From an uncultured Ruegeria sp. (lineage in GTDB: Bacteria > Pseudomonadota > Alphaproteobacteria > Rhodobacterales > Rhodobacteraceae): a stretch of DNA of 64,000 nt. Below the pieces are notes generated by a model. The model made no database searches. It worked only from the letters and a program-made list of their open reading frames with translations, and was not told the origin of the DNA. The DNA lies in assembly GCF_947497005.1 (NCBI RefSeq), contig NZ_CANMFF010000015.1, positions 54,142-118,141 on the forward strand. Direction: 5' to 3'. Both the position numbers and the translations under genes were made by a program. Of this stretch, positions 1-8,493 are shown piece after piece (position 1 is the first letter of the stretch; each line of letters begins with the position of its first letter).

Positions 1-922
1 TGCCTATGAAGGTCACCGCCGACACGCGGTGCCACAGGCCCAGGTTTTCCGGATCCGAGGTCAATACAACCTGCGTGGTGTCTTCGATCAAACCACCTTC
101 ATCCCAGTTGACGCAGCGCAAATCCATCGACTCCAACCGTCGCTTCAGCGGTGCTACTTCCTGCTCATTGGCGACATGCAACACCAGAACCAGCCGGTGC
201 AGCATGCGCAACGCCTGACGATGGGCCGTCAGAACCGAGATGAATTCCTTGTCCTGAACCCAAGCTGCCAGCCAAACCGGGCGCCCAGCAAGGGTGTGGT
301 TGGTCTCAATCAACTCGTCCTCTGGCCAGGGCCGGGGGTTGGGGCTTATCCGCAATGGCGGTGATTCCTCGACCTTAACGGATTGCACGCCGAGGCGGCG
401 GATCTGACGCGCAGTATCCGCGGACGGCGTCAGAATCTTATGGAAACAATCAAAGGTCACCCTTGTAATGTCAGGCAACCAGCGCGCGCTTCGGGACAGT
501 GCAACGCTGAACTGGGCGTCGAACAGAACAAGGGGGATGGCCTGTTCATCAGCGCGGGTGATGATATTGGGCATGAGGTCACCGCCAACCCACAGCCCCA
601 GGTTCGGACGCCAGTTTTCAAGAAATTCACGCGCTGCCCCATTCTGTTCGTGTGGCAGGTTGACCATGGGGAAACTGCAGTCTGGCCAATTGGAAATATC
701 GACATCTGGTGGCGCAGTCAGCAAGAAATTCAGTTCAGGCCTGACCTGAAGCAGTCGGCGGCAAAAGTCATTCACGGCTCGTAGGCGGTCCGGCGTTGCA
801 ACATGTATCCAGACCAACTCTCCTTCGGGGCGCGGCACGTCGGGATTCAGCCCAACTCCGTTACGCATCCCCCATGATAGCACCCTGTAGGCGGCCAGGC
901 TAAGTGAGCGTGGTTTGCTCAT
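1..922 (-). CDS. waaA: 3-deoxy-D-manno-octulosonic acid (KDO) transferase, 3' part cut by window edge
   Basis: An open frame starts at the ATG at 920-922 and runs 307 codons to the window edge without a stop, so the C-terminus is missing. The N-terminus resembles the KDO-transferase N-terminal glycosyltransferase domain (VWIHVATPDRLRAV near residue 32, then NFLLTAPP). The family transfers KDO from CMP-KDO to lipid A precursors at the inner membrane. The start overlaps the stop of the CysQ-type gene by 4 bp (ATGA), indicating translational coupling. The order pmbA-cysQ-waaA is common in Rhodobacteraceae, usually followed by lpxK. The family call rests on context and N-terminal similarity only. 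Confidence 0.7.
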   Translation of the reverse strand, partial: MSKPRSLSLAAYRVLSWGMRNGVGLNPDVPRPEGELVWIHVATPDRLRAVNDFCRRLLQVRPELNFLLTAPPDVDISNWPDCSFPMVNLPHEQNGAAREFLENWRPNLGLWVGGDLMPNIITRADEQAIPLVLFDAQFSVALSRSARWLPDITRVTFDCFHKILTPSADTARQIRRLGVQSVKVEESPPLRISPNPRPWPEDELIETNHTLAGRPVWLAAWVQDKEFISVLTAHRQALRMLHRLVLVLHVANEQEVAPLKRRLESMDLRCVNWDEGGLIEDTTQVVLTSDPENLGLWHRVSAVTFIG

Positions 923-1719
923 GTTCCGATTCCGGTTCCGACCGGATCCAGTTTCGCTGAGAGCTGCGCGTGAATCAACGCGCTGGCAGCGATCACTCCG
1001 TTCAGCCTGGGGTGTGCATTGTTGAAGATCAGCTGTTGACCTGCACGGTCCGAACAGATGCCGCCTGCTTCTCGAATGATCAGATCACCTGCGGCAATGT
1101 CCCATTCCCAGCTGGGTCGAAGGGTCAGCATGGCATCGAACCGTCCCTGTGCAACCAGTGCCATGCGATACGCAAGCGAAGGGCGGTACGCGCGCTTGAA
1201 TTCCGGTGCTTGCCCGTCGCGCCAATGCCGTGCGTCAAGATTTGGCTTGGCGGCCAGAACGTCCGATCGTAAAAGCTCTGCACTATCAGAGGTCGTAATC
1301 GCCTCACCATTGAGAGTTGCGCCCTGACATTGCGCCGCCGCATATAACAAATCTCGCATCGGCAGATAGATGACGGCTGCGGTCACTTCGCCATTATCAG
1401 CGACAGCTATGGAATGCGCCCAGGTGCGTGCGCCTTCTGCAAAGCTGCGGGTGCCGTCAATCGGATCGATGATGAAAGTGTTGGCGCGACTTAGCCGGTC
1501 GGTCGAATCCTCGGATTCTTCGCTGAGCCAGCCATAGCCCGGTCGCGCCGAACACAGATGTTCTTCCAGCATCGCGTTCACGGCCAGATCCGCCTCGGTC
1601 ACCGGTCCGGCGCCATCGGGTTTATCCCAGCGCTGCGCCTGCGTTCCGGAGTATCGCGTGGCGATCCTGCCGGCCTCTAGTGCCGCGTCAATCAGAAGGG
1701 GCAGGTCAGTTGCCGGCAA
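919..1719 (-). CDS. cysQ: Inositol monophosphatase-family protein, 3'(2'),5'-bisphosphate nucleotidase CysQ-like
   Basis: This 266-residue protein carries the metal-dependent inositol-phosphatase signatures in order: GPVTEAD near residue 38, the acidic WLSEES near 64, DPIDGTRSF near 85, and WEWDIAAGD near 205. The family hydrolyses sugar or nucleotide phosphates with Mg2+. CysQ members remove the by-product PAP of sulfate assimilation, but the substrate cannot be read from sequence. Its start lies 14 bp inside the end of pmbA and its stop overlaps the waaA start, so the three genes probably form one transcript. Confidence 0.85.
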   Translation of the reverse strand: MPATDLPLLIDAALEAGRIATRYSGTQAQRWDKPDGAGPVTEADLAVNAMLEEHLCSARPGYGWLSEESEDSTDRLSRANTFIIDPIDGTRSFAEGARTWAHSIAVADNGEVTAAVIYLPMRDLLYAAAQCQGATLNGEAITTSDSAELLRSDVLAAKPNLDARHWRDGQAPEFKRAYRPSLAYRMALVAQGRFDAMLTLRPSWEWDIAAGDLIIREAGGICSDRAGQQLIFNNAHPRLNGVIAASALIHAQLSAKLDPVGTGIGT

Positions 1720-3052
1720 GTGTCATTCCTTCGATCAACAGCGATGGTACCACGCGTGACAGGTAAGGGCGCGCATCATTGGCCGGAATGATCCGTCGCA
1801 GCATGTCACGCAGATTGCCTGCGATGGTGCATTCGTTCACCGGATGCGTGATCTCACCATTCTCGACCCAAAAACCTGATGCGCCACGGGAATAGTCGCC
1901 GGTGTTAGGGTTGATCGTCGATCCGATCAAGGACGTCACCAACAACCCGGTCCCCATCTCGCGCAGCAGTTCCGCGCGGCTTTGGTCGCCTTGCGTCAGG
2001 CTCAGGTTCCAGTTGCTGGGCGAAGGCGGGCCCGAGACTCCGCGTGCAGCGTTGCCCGTGGACGCCATGTCCAGCTTTCGCCCGCTGGACAGGTCCAGCG
2101 TCCACCCCGTCAGAATGCCGTCTTCCACAACCGCCCTGCGTTGTGTCGGCAGACCTTCGGCATCAAAGGGGCGCGAGCCCGATATGCGTGGGCGATGCGG
2201 ATCTTCGATTAGAGACAGGTGTGCGGGCAGGACTTCCTGCCCCAAACTACCCTCGAGCCAGGACGCGCCTCGTGCAATCGCTGCTCCATTGCTGGCTGCC
2301 AGCAGATGTCCGATCAGCGAAGAAGAGATACGCTCATCAAACAAAACCGGGAAACTACCTGTCTCAGGTTTGCGCGCACCGACCTGCTGCACGGCGCGTT
2401 CGCCTGCAGTGCGCCCGATCTCGTCCGCGCTGCGCAAGTCGGACTGGAACGTCCGGCTGTCACCGTCATAATCCCGCTCCATCCCGGTTCCTTCGCCCGA
2501 GATTGCAACGCATGAAACAGAACGACTGCTACGCTCATACCCCCCTGAGAACCCGTTTGTGGCGGCCAGATGCACACGATGGGTTCCATAACTGGCGGCC
2601 GCATCCGATACCTGAGAGACGCCATTGACAGCCAGAGCAGCAGCTTCGGCGATCAGCGCATCCTGCATCAGGGTTTCGGCAGAGGGGGCAGGGGCAGAAT
2701 CGAGTAGCTCGAGAGAATGCACATCCCAGCCCGTGACCAGTTGATCCTTGTCAGCCAGCCCAGAAAACGGATCTTCCGGGGCTTCTTTGGCCATAGCTAC
2801 AGCACGTTCGGCCATCGCCCGAAGGGTATCCGGGCGGCTGTCGGAGCTGGATACAATGGCTGACCGTTTGCCCAGAAACACCCGCAATCCCAGATCGGCG
2901 CCTTCAGAGCGTTCCGCATGTTCCAGCGCGCCGCCGCGCACTTCAACCGAGACAGAGGACCCGTCGAGAACGATGGCATCCGCCGCTTCTGCGCCGGCCT
3001 GGCGGGCCACATCGAGCAACTGTTGGCTGATTTCTTCTGGTGTGCGGGTCAT
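1706..3052 (-). CDS. pmbA: TldD/PmbA-family metalloprotease, PmbA-like
   Basis: The length (448 aa) and overall sequence fit the PmbA half of the TldD/PmbA pair, a cytoplasmic zinc-dependent protease known from microcin and CcdA processing. Recognisable parts are LGLRVFLGKRSAIVSSSD near residue 51, the conserved C-terminal NPNTGDYSRGASGFWVENG segment, and a final block containing LRDM and PSLLIEGM. TldD is not in this window. The protein heads the minus-strand group with CysQ and waaA. The gap of about 170 bp upstream, which also holds the DUF2125 terminator, leaves room for its own promoter. Confidence 0.88.
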   Translation of the reverse strand: MTRTPEEISQQLLDVARQAGAEAADAIVLDGSSVSVEVRGGALEHAERSEGADLGLRVFLGKRSAIVSSSDSRPDTLRAMAERAVAMAKEAPEDPFSGLADKDQLVTGWDVHSLELLDSAPAPSAETLMQDALIAEAAALAVNGVSQVSDAAASYGTHRVHLAATNGFSGGYERSSRSVSCVAISGEGTGMERDYDGDSRTFQSDLRSADEIGRTAGERAVQQVGARKPETGSFPVLFDERISSSLIGHLLAASNGAAIARGASWLEGSLGQEVLPAHLSLIEDPHRPRISGSRPFDAEGLPTQRRAVVEDGILTGWTLDLSSGRKLDMASTGNAARGVSGPPSPSNWNLSLTQGDQSRAELLREMGTGLLVTSLIGSTINPNTGDYSRGASGFWVENGEITHPVNECTIAGNLRDMLRRIIPANDARPYLSRVVPSLLIEGMTLAGN

Positions 3053-3184
3053 AAGGCCTCCGGGTTGATTGCCAAGGACCTAGCCTTGGACTGCCCGTCT
3101 CGCAAGACCTGTGACCAGATTGTGCGTTGAGGATCGCGGTGAACCCTTGCCATTTCAGAGGTTTGGCCGGGTTCAATTGGAAAC

Positions 3185-3215
3185 AGAAAGGGCCACAAGT
3201 TTCGCGGCCCTTTCT
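3185..3215 (-). terminator. Rho-independent-type terminator after the DUF2125 gene
   Basis: A perfect 10-bp inverted repeat (AGAAAGGGCC at 3185-3194, GGCCCTTTCT at 3206-3215) has an 11-nt loop and begins 9 bp past the stop of the minus-strand DUF2125 gene. The 3' arm read on the minus strand ends in TTTCTGTTT. It separates that gene from pmbA downstream. Confidence 0.65.
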
Positions 3216-3223
3216 GACGATTG

Positions 3224-4738
3224 TCATTTGATACGCTGACCATTCGCCAGGATCTGACCGTCTTCGGTGAATTCGATCGTTGAATTCAAAGTGTCGGGCT
3301 CTTCGCCCGGAACGGCCATCAGGCCCATCATCATCCGAGCCCCCAGTGCATCATTGTCAGAAATGATACCCATGCCGATCAGTGTGTCGATCAACTGGTT
3401 GGCGCCAACAAGCTGCAGGTTGGCCACGCCGCTTGGGCTGGGCAGGCCATCAAAGGCTTCGGTGTTCGAGTTGTCGAATGCGAAATCACCGTCCCCAGTC
3501 AGTTTGGCACCGACAAGTGAGACCAGTAGTTCGTTGATTTTCAGAGAATGCAGTTCTCCCGGCGCCTCGTCAGACTCGACGTCGATTTCAGGATCGAAGA
3601 TGTTCATCAGAACTTTCGCGGTCCCCGTCGAGTCCAGCGCAATCGTTGCCGGATCACGCGGCAATGCGCCCGCAGGGTCGAAAATGCCCCACAATACATC
3701 CGACATAGTGAAATCGGTCAGGTTAAGGCCAAAGCCGAAGGGCTGAACCTCGTCCGATTGCTGAATCGGGAATTCGAAGTTCAGGCCCGCCTTGGCCATC
3801 GAAAGCTCGATCGGAAACGGCAAACCCGCCGTCGTAACCGCCAGATTGGTGCTGTTCTGATCGATATCATAGACGATGCGCTCGGCGTCGATGCTTGCTG
3901 CAAATCGCCCGCCTTCGGACGTGCTGTTCATCGAGAACGCCTGACCCTCGCTGGTCCCGCTCAGATCGGTGCTGCCAGAGGCATAGGTGAAGATGCCATC
4001 AAACGCGAAGCCAGCCTCATAAAAGGCTTCCGGATTCGAAAGGTCGAAATCCAGAGGAATCACGTTGTGTCCTTCAAATGCCAGCTGATCCAGTTGACCG
4101 TTGATCAGCCCGTTTTCACCGCTTTCGGGATCCTGGAAGCTCAGGTCATAGATCAAATCGGCTGCGTTGAATGTTTGGCTGACATCGCGATTTTCGCCGA
4201 TCTGCATCCGCGAGCTGCCGGACAGATCATTTGCCTCAAAATTAATATCGAAGACTTCACTGGGCAGGGGCTCACCATCAACTTCAATCGAGTCGAGTTT
4301 CACGCCCAGCTTGTCGGCCGTATAGTCATAGGTCATGTCTTCGGACGTGCCCGAAACGACCATGTTCAGTTGGCTGTGGGAATACGTGACGGTGGCGGCG
4401 AATTCTTCATCTTCGGCCTGACCGGTGACGTCCATGGGAAAGCTTTCCGGCACTCCAATGGTAACGGTTCCGTCACCATTTTCAGTCAGCGTCATCTCTG
4501 GCATGACCATCTGAAATTGGCCGTCTTCTTCGGGAAACGCCAATGAAAGCGTCATGTTCGAAATCGTGGTGACGTCTCCCGCGGTGGTTTCGTCACCTAT
4601 GATGGTGTAACCCATTGAGGTGAAATAGCTCTGCCAGTCGGACCAGACATCATTGGCCGAAAGCTCAGCAAACGCCCCTTGTGTGGCAACGGCATAGGCC
4701 AAGGCAGCGCCGCAGCTGCGGCGAAGGAAAACGGACAT
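3224..4738 (-). CDS. DUF2125 domain-containing secreted protein
   Basis: From the ATG at 4738 the protein is 504 aa. It begins with a signal peptide (MSVFLRRSCGAALAYAVA, cleavage likely after AFA). An in-frame TTG at 4861 would add 41 residues without signal character, and AGAAGG lies upstream of the ATG, so I chose 4738. The mature part is acidic and beta-rich, with long stretches of alternating hydrophobic residues and repeated 'DFDLSNPEAF'-like segments. This fits the DUF2125 family of large periplasmic or outer-membrane-associated alphaproteobacterial proteins with no known function. It is monocistronic, with a terminator immediately downstream. Confidence 0.75.
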   Translation of the reverse strand: MSVFLRRSCGAALAYAVATQGAFAELSANDVWSDWQSYFTSMGYTIIGDETTAGDVTTISNMTLSLAFPEEDGQFQMVMPEMTLTENGDGTVTIGVPESFPMDVTGQAEDEEFAATVTYSHSQLNMVVSGTSEDMTYDYTADKLGVKLDSIEVDGEPLPSEVFDINFEANDLSGSSRMQIGENRDVSQTFNAADLIYDLSFQDPESGENGLINGQLDQLAFEGHNVIPLDFDLSNPEAFYEAGFAFDGIFTYASGSTDLSGTSEGQAFSMNSTSEGGRFAASIDAERIVYDIDQNSTNLAVTTAGLPFPIELSMAKAGLNFEFPIQQSDEVQPFGFGLNLTDFTMSDVLWGIFDPAGALPRDPATIALDSTGTAKVLMNIFDPEIDVESDEAPGELHSLKINELLVSLVGAKLTGDGDFAFDNSNTEAFDGLPSPSGVANLQLVGANQLIDTLIGMGIISDNDALGARMMMGLMAVPGEEPDTLNSTIEFTEDGQILANGQRIK

Positions 4739-4878
4739 AAGGTAACCCTTCTTGATCAATTTGTGGCGCATGGTCGGGTTTGCAGCCGGTATCGTCAAGG
4801 GGGGAAGGGGTGGACCCTTTCCACGTTTCCGCGTTACGGCTGTAGCCGACAGAATTTGCAATGCGTGAGGAGGGGCAA

Positions 4879-5622
4879 ATGCAGGGAAAAACGGTTCTCA
4901 TAACCGGGGCCAGCCGTGGAATTGGGGCTGAGGCGGGGCGCGTTTTTGCCGCAGCCGGGGCCAATGTCGCGTTGGTGGCCCGCAGCCACGATCAGATTGA
5001 TGCTCTGGCGGCTGCATTGGGTGATCAGGCCATCGCGCTGACCTGTGACGTCAGCGATTTCGCGCAGGTTGAACAAGCTGTGGCCACCTGTGTTGACCGG
5101 TTTGGTGGGTTGGATGTTCTAATCGGCAATGCAGGTGTGATCGATCCGATCTTTCATCTCTCGAATGCCGATACCGAAGCGTGGAGCAAGGCCATCGACA
5201 TCAACCTCAAAGGCATCTTTTACGGAATGCGCGCGGCGTTGCCAGTGATGCGGGCCGCTGGTGGAGGGAGTATTCTCACCATCTCGTCCGGTGCTGCGTC
5301 AAACCCGGTCGAGGCTTGGAGCCACTATTGCGCCTCTAAAGCCGGGGCCAAAATGCTCACGGAGTGTCTGCATCTGGAAGAGGCCCATAACGGCATTCGC
5401 GCCTTGGGTCTGTCTCCGGGGACGGTGGCCACGGATATGCAGCGCTCGATCAAGGCCAGCGGTATCAATCCCGTCAGTCAACTGGATTGGGATGCCCACA
5501 TCCCCGCAGACTGGCCTGCACGGGCCTTGCTGTGGATGTGTTCCGATGACGCGGATGAATTCCTGGGCACAGAAATTTCGCTGCGGCTGGAGGACATTCG
5601 CAAACGGGCTGGGCTGATATGA
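4879..5622 (+). CDS. Short-chain dehydrogenase/reductase (SDR)
   Basis: The 247-residue protein has a complete classical SDR set: nucleotide-binding TGASRGIG at residues 10-17, NAG near 84-86, catalytic Ser near 137, and YCASK with Tyr150 and Lys154. The start is the second ATG (4879), preceded at 7 bp by GAGGAGGGG; the ATG at 4861 has no ribosome site. The cofactor and substrate are not determined. Its stop overlaps the start of the crotonase-like gene (ATGA), and that gene overlaps the VOC gene the same way, making a strictly coupled three-gene operon. Confidence 0.9.
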   Translation: MQGKTVLITGASRGIGAEAGRVFAAAGANVALVARSHDQIDALAAALGDQAIALTCDVSDFAQVEQAVATCVDRFGGLDVLIGNAGVIDPIFHLSNADTEAWSKAIDINLKGIFYGMRAALPVMRAAGGGSILTISSGAASNPVEAWSHYCASKAGAKMLTECLHLEEAHNGIRALGLSPGTVATDMQRSIKASGINPVSQLDWDAHIPADWPARALLWMCSDDADEFLGTEISLRLEDIRKRAGLI

Positions 5623-6227
5623 TCGACCTGACCAAGGAGGACGGCCTCTGGACTGTCACGGTCAATAATCCTGACAAAGCAAACGCTTTGACGGGGGCCA
5701 TGCTGACAGAACTGGCCGAGATTGCTGAGTCCGCAACCGAGGCGAAAGCGTTGATCCTGACAGGCGCGGGCAAAGTGTTCAGCGCCGGTGCTGATCTGGG
5801 TGAGGCGCGCGCCGGTCTCGCCAAGTCGGATGTCTGGGAAAGGCTGTCTGGCGCCATTGCTGCGCTGCCCTGCCTGACCGTTGCCGCGCTGAACGGCACC
5901 CTGGCTGGCGGTGCCAACGGTATGGCGCTGGCCTGCGATCTACGCATTGCTGTGCCATCGGCCAAGTTTTTCTATCCGGTAATGAAACTGGGTTTTCTAC
6001 CGCAACCATCCGATCCCAAACGGCTGGCGGCATTGGTTGGTCCGGCCAGAACTAAGTTGATTCTGATGGCAGGTCAGAAAGTCACCGCACAAGAGGCGTA
6101 TGAGTTCGGCTTGGTGGACCGGATTGTCGAGCCCGATTACCTGATGCAAACCGCACGCGGTCTTGTGACAGACAGCATCAATGCCGACCCGATGATCGCC
6201 GCAGGAATCGCAAGGTTGTGTTCATGA
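5619..6227 (+). CDS. Crotonase (enoyl-CoA hydratase/isomerase) family protein, catalytic glutamates absent
   Basis: This is a 202-aa crotonase-fold protein, shorter than the usual 255-260 aa. The oxyanion-hole segments are present (SAGADLGEA near 55-63, LAGGANGMAL near 95-104). Aligned by eye to rat enoyl-CoA hydratase, Glu144 corresponds to Gly101 and Glu164 to Val121, so hydratase chemistry is unlikely. It may bind an acyl-CoA and do a different reaction (isomerase, hydrolase or decarboxylase types exist). It is translationally coupled at both ends to the SDR and VOC genes. Confidence 0.85.
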   Translation: MIDLTKEDGLWTVTVNNPDKANALTGAMLTELAEIAESATEAKALILTGAGKVFSAGADLGEARAGLAKSDVWERLSGAIAALPCLTVAALNGTLAGGANGMALACDLRIAVPSAKFFYPVMKLGFLPQPSDPKRLAALVGPARTKLILMAGQKVTAQEAYEFGLVDRIVEPDYLMQTARGLVTDSINADPMIAAGIARLCS

Positions 6228-6961
6228 GGCTCTCTGCGTTGCGTTTGCGGATTGCTGATCCGGACCGACAGACCGTGTTCTATCGCGACATTTTAGGTAT
6301 GTCGGTGCGGGAAGACGGCTCCAATTGGCGTTTGGGCTATGAAGGCGAAGACGCAGACCTTCTGCTGCTGCCGGGCGGTGGCGGATACACCCATGACCGA
6401 GGGCAGCGATACTGGAAGATCGGACTCACCGTGCCGGATGTCGATCTTGCAGCGGCCCATCTGCGCGCGCGCGGCGTTCCGGTGAGCACGCCGAACCAGT
6501 TCCTGGACATCGGTTACATGTGTCATCTGGCCGACCCCGAGGGCTTTGTCATCGAGCTGCTGCAACATCATTTCGAAGGTAACTGCCTGTCGCAGGAGGT
6601 TGATCCCAAAGCACCTTTCGCACAGGCCCGGATCGGTCAGATTACTCTTCGCACCGGCGATATCACCGCCGAAGACAGGTTCTGGCGCGCACGAGGCATG
6701 TCATTATTGTCGATGCAGGAGGTCGCCCCTTACGGCTTTGACCTGCATTTCTATGCCTTTACCAAGGAAACTCCTCCTAACCCTGATCTTTGGGCGGTTG
6801 AAAACCGCGAATGGCTTTGGAAGCGCCCCTATACGACGTTGGAATTCCAGCATGTTCTAGGCGCGCAACTCGCGCGCGTACCGGATTATCAGGGAATTGA
6901 GGTTGAAGGCCTATCCGAACCTCTGGCAGATGCTTTTGGCGACTCGATCCTGCCGGGCTGA
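6224..6961 (+). CDS. Two-domain VOC (glyoxalase/bleomycin-resistance/dioxygenase) superfamily protein
   Basis: The 245-aa protein contains two VOC modules, at about residues 1-112 and 130-240. In module 1 the segment FYRDILGM and the later HLADPEGFVIELLQ are typical. The position that normally carries the first metal-binding His is LRLRI, and module 2 begins QITLRTGD, also without His. Metal binding is therefore incomplete or unusual. The start at 6224 overlaps the crotonase-like stop (ATGA). Function is unknown; the operon suggests a small acyl-CoA or keto-acid pathway. Confidence 0.8.
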   Translation: MRLSALRLRIADPDRQTVFYRDILGMSVREDGSNWRLGYEGEDADLLLLPGGGGYTHDRGQRYWKIGLTVPDVDLAAAHLRARGVPVSTPNQFLDIGYMCHLADPEGFVIELLQHHFEGNCLSQEVDPKAPFAQARIGQITLRTGDITAEDRFWRARGMSLLSMQEVAPYGFDLHFYAFTKETPPNPDLWAVENREWLWKRPYTTLEFQHVLGAQLARVPDYQGIEVEGLSEPLADAFGDSILPG

Positions 6962-7258
6962 TCACCGCCCGCGCCGTTTGCCCGGAACTTTCGAGCGAAA
7001 TCCAGGGGGGCGTTTGCGCACCCAGATCAGGAATTTCTCAAGCCTCGGATGCGCGCGCAGGGCCTCGACCGTGTTAAAACTGCGCGCCAGTTCGGCCTCG
7101 GTCAGGGTGGCGTGAATTTCTTTGTGGCAGATCTGATGCAGAAGAACCGTGGGTCCGCCCTTGCCTCCTTTGAGTTTTGGGATCAGATGATGCAGGCTGC
7201 CGCCCCCATCGGGGATCGGGCGGTCGCAAAGCGGGCAGATCGGATTGCTGTTCGTCAT
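6962..7258 (-). CDS. Small HNH endonuclease-type protein
   Basis: From the ATG at 7258 the protein has 98 residues with CPLCDRPIP near the N-terminus, LHHLIPK around residue 24 and a following ICHKEIH. These are the Cys pairs and His residues of a zinc-bound HNH fold. A longer in-frame start exists but adds 41 residues overlapping the divergent flavoprotein gene, so I rejected it. The gene converges on the VOC gene with no spacer. No toxin, restriction or phage neighbours are visible; the cellular role is unknown. Confidence 0.75.
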   Translation of the reverse strand: MTNSNPICPLCDRPIPDGGGSLHHLIPKLKGGKGGPTVLLHQICHKEIHATLTEAELARSFNTVEALRAHPRLEKFLIWVRKRPPGFRSKVPGKRRGR

Positions 7259-7306
7259 GATGATTGGAAATGTGCGCCAATGAGCGGCAAAGGCAAGAGG
7301 GTGTGA

Positions 7307-8482
7307 ATGGCTCAGGCAGTGGTAATCGGAGCAGGCCCCGCCGGGCTGATGGCCGCCGAGCAACTGGCCAATGCCGGGCATTCCGTGCTGGTCGCCGAAG
7401 CCAAACCTTCGGTCGCGCGCAAGTTTCTGATGGCGGGAAAATCGGGCCTGAACCTAACTAAGGACGAACCGTTCAATACACTGATCCGCGCCTATGGTGA
7501 GGATGCGGACTGGCTGCGCCCGATGATTTCCGCCTTTGATGCCGAGGCGGTGCAGCACTGGGCGCGCGGGCTGGGTCAGACGCTCTTTACCGGCTCGACC
7601 GGGCGCGTATTTCCCGACGTCATGAAGGCCTCACCCTTGTTGCGGGCCTGGCTGGCGCGGTTGGACGAAGCCGGGGTCGAGGTCAAAACCCGCTGGCGTT
7701 GGGCAGGCTGGGAAGGGGACGCGCTGACGTTCGACGCCCCGGACGGGCAGTACAGCGTTTCGGCGAACGTCACCGTGCTGGCGCTGGGAGGGGCGAGTTG
7801 GGCCCGTCTTGGCTCGGACGGTCATTGGGCGCAGATACTGGCCGGAAAAGATGTGGCTATGGCCCCATTTGAGCCTGCGAACTCAGCCCTTTGTGTCGAT
7901 TGGAGCGCTCATATGCAGCCTCATTTCGGGGCCGCTTTGAAATCGGTCCGGTGGATGGCGGGTGACTTGGAAAGCCGCGGAGAGGCTGCGATTTCAGCAA
8001 CCGGTCTGGAGGGTGGCGGGCTCTATTCGCTCACACCGGCCTTGCGCTCCGGGCGGCCTTTGTTTGTTGATCTGATGCCCGATCTGGATCAACAGGCTTT
8101 GCTGGCACGGTTTGCGGCGAAACGATCGAAAACAACGCTGTCCCAATGGATGAGAAAGTCGCTGAACCTGTCCCCCCAGAAAATCGCGTTGTTTCATGAA
8201 ATGGCAAAAGGCGGCGGCCTGCTTCAAACCGCCGAAGTGTACATGTTGAAGAGGCTGCCGATCCTTCACGCGGGTCTACGCCCGATGGATGAAGCCATTT
8301 CGACCGCAGGAGGTGTGAAACGAAAGGCGCTGGATGACGGGCTGATGCTGACTGTCCTACCGGGTGTGTTCTGTGCCGGAGAAATGCTGGATTGGGAGGC
8401 ACCAACCGGGGGCTACTTGCTCACCGCTTGTCTTGCCACCGGACGATGGGCCGGTCAGGCCGCAGCGGATTGGCTGGAATAG
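7307..8482 (+). CDS. NAD(P)/FAD-dependent oxidoreductase, YhiN/HI0933-like flavoprotein (TIGR03862 type)
   Basis: The protein is 391 aa with an N-terminal dinucleotide-binding motif (VVIGAGPAGLMAAEQ, residues 5-19), KFLMAGKSGLNLTKDE near 45, and a C-terminal FAD segment with FCAGEMLDWEAPTGGYLL. This layout matches the HI0933-type flavoproteins, widespread and without an established reaction. It is divergent from the HNH gene with 48 bp between starts, and converges with holA. It probably has its own promoter in that short gap. Confidence 0.82.
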   Translation: MAQAVVIGAGPAGLMAAEQLANAGHSVLVAEAKPSVARKFLMAGKSGLNLTKDEPFNTLIRAYGEDADWLRPMISAFDAEAVQHWARGLGQTLFTGSTGRVFPDVMKASPLLRAWLARLDEAGVEVKTRWRWAGWEGDALTFDAPDGQYSVSANVTVLALGGASWARLGSDGHWAQILAGKDVAMAPFEPANSALCVDWSAHMQPHFGAALKSVRWMAGDLESRGEAAISATGLEGGGLYSLTPALRSGRPLFVDLMPDLDQQALLARFAAKRSKTTLSQWMRKSLNLSPQKIALFHEMAKGGGLLQTAEVYMLKRLPILHAGLRPMDEAISTAGGVKRKALDDGLMLTVLPGVFCAGEMLDWEAPTGGYLLTACLATGRWAGQAAADWLE

Positions 8483-8493
8483 GCCCGCAGGGC

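Noticed and set aside
4739..4861. Longer TTG start for the DUF2125 gene
   Set aside because: It would bury the signal peptide and overlap the SDR leader; the ATG at 4738 fits better.
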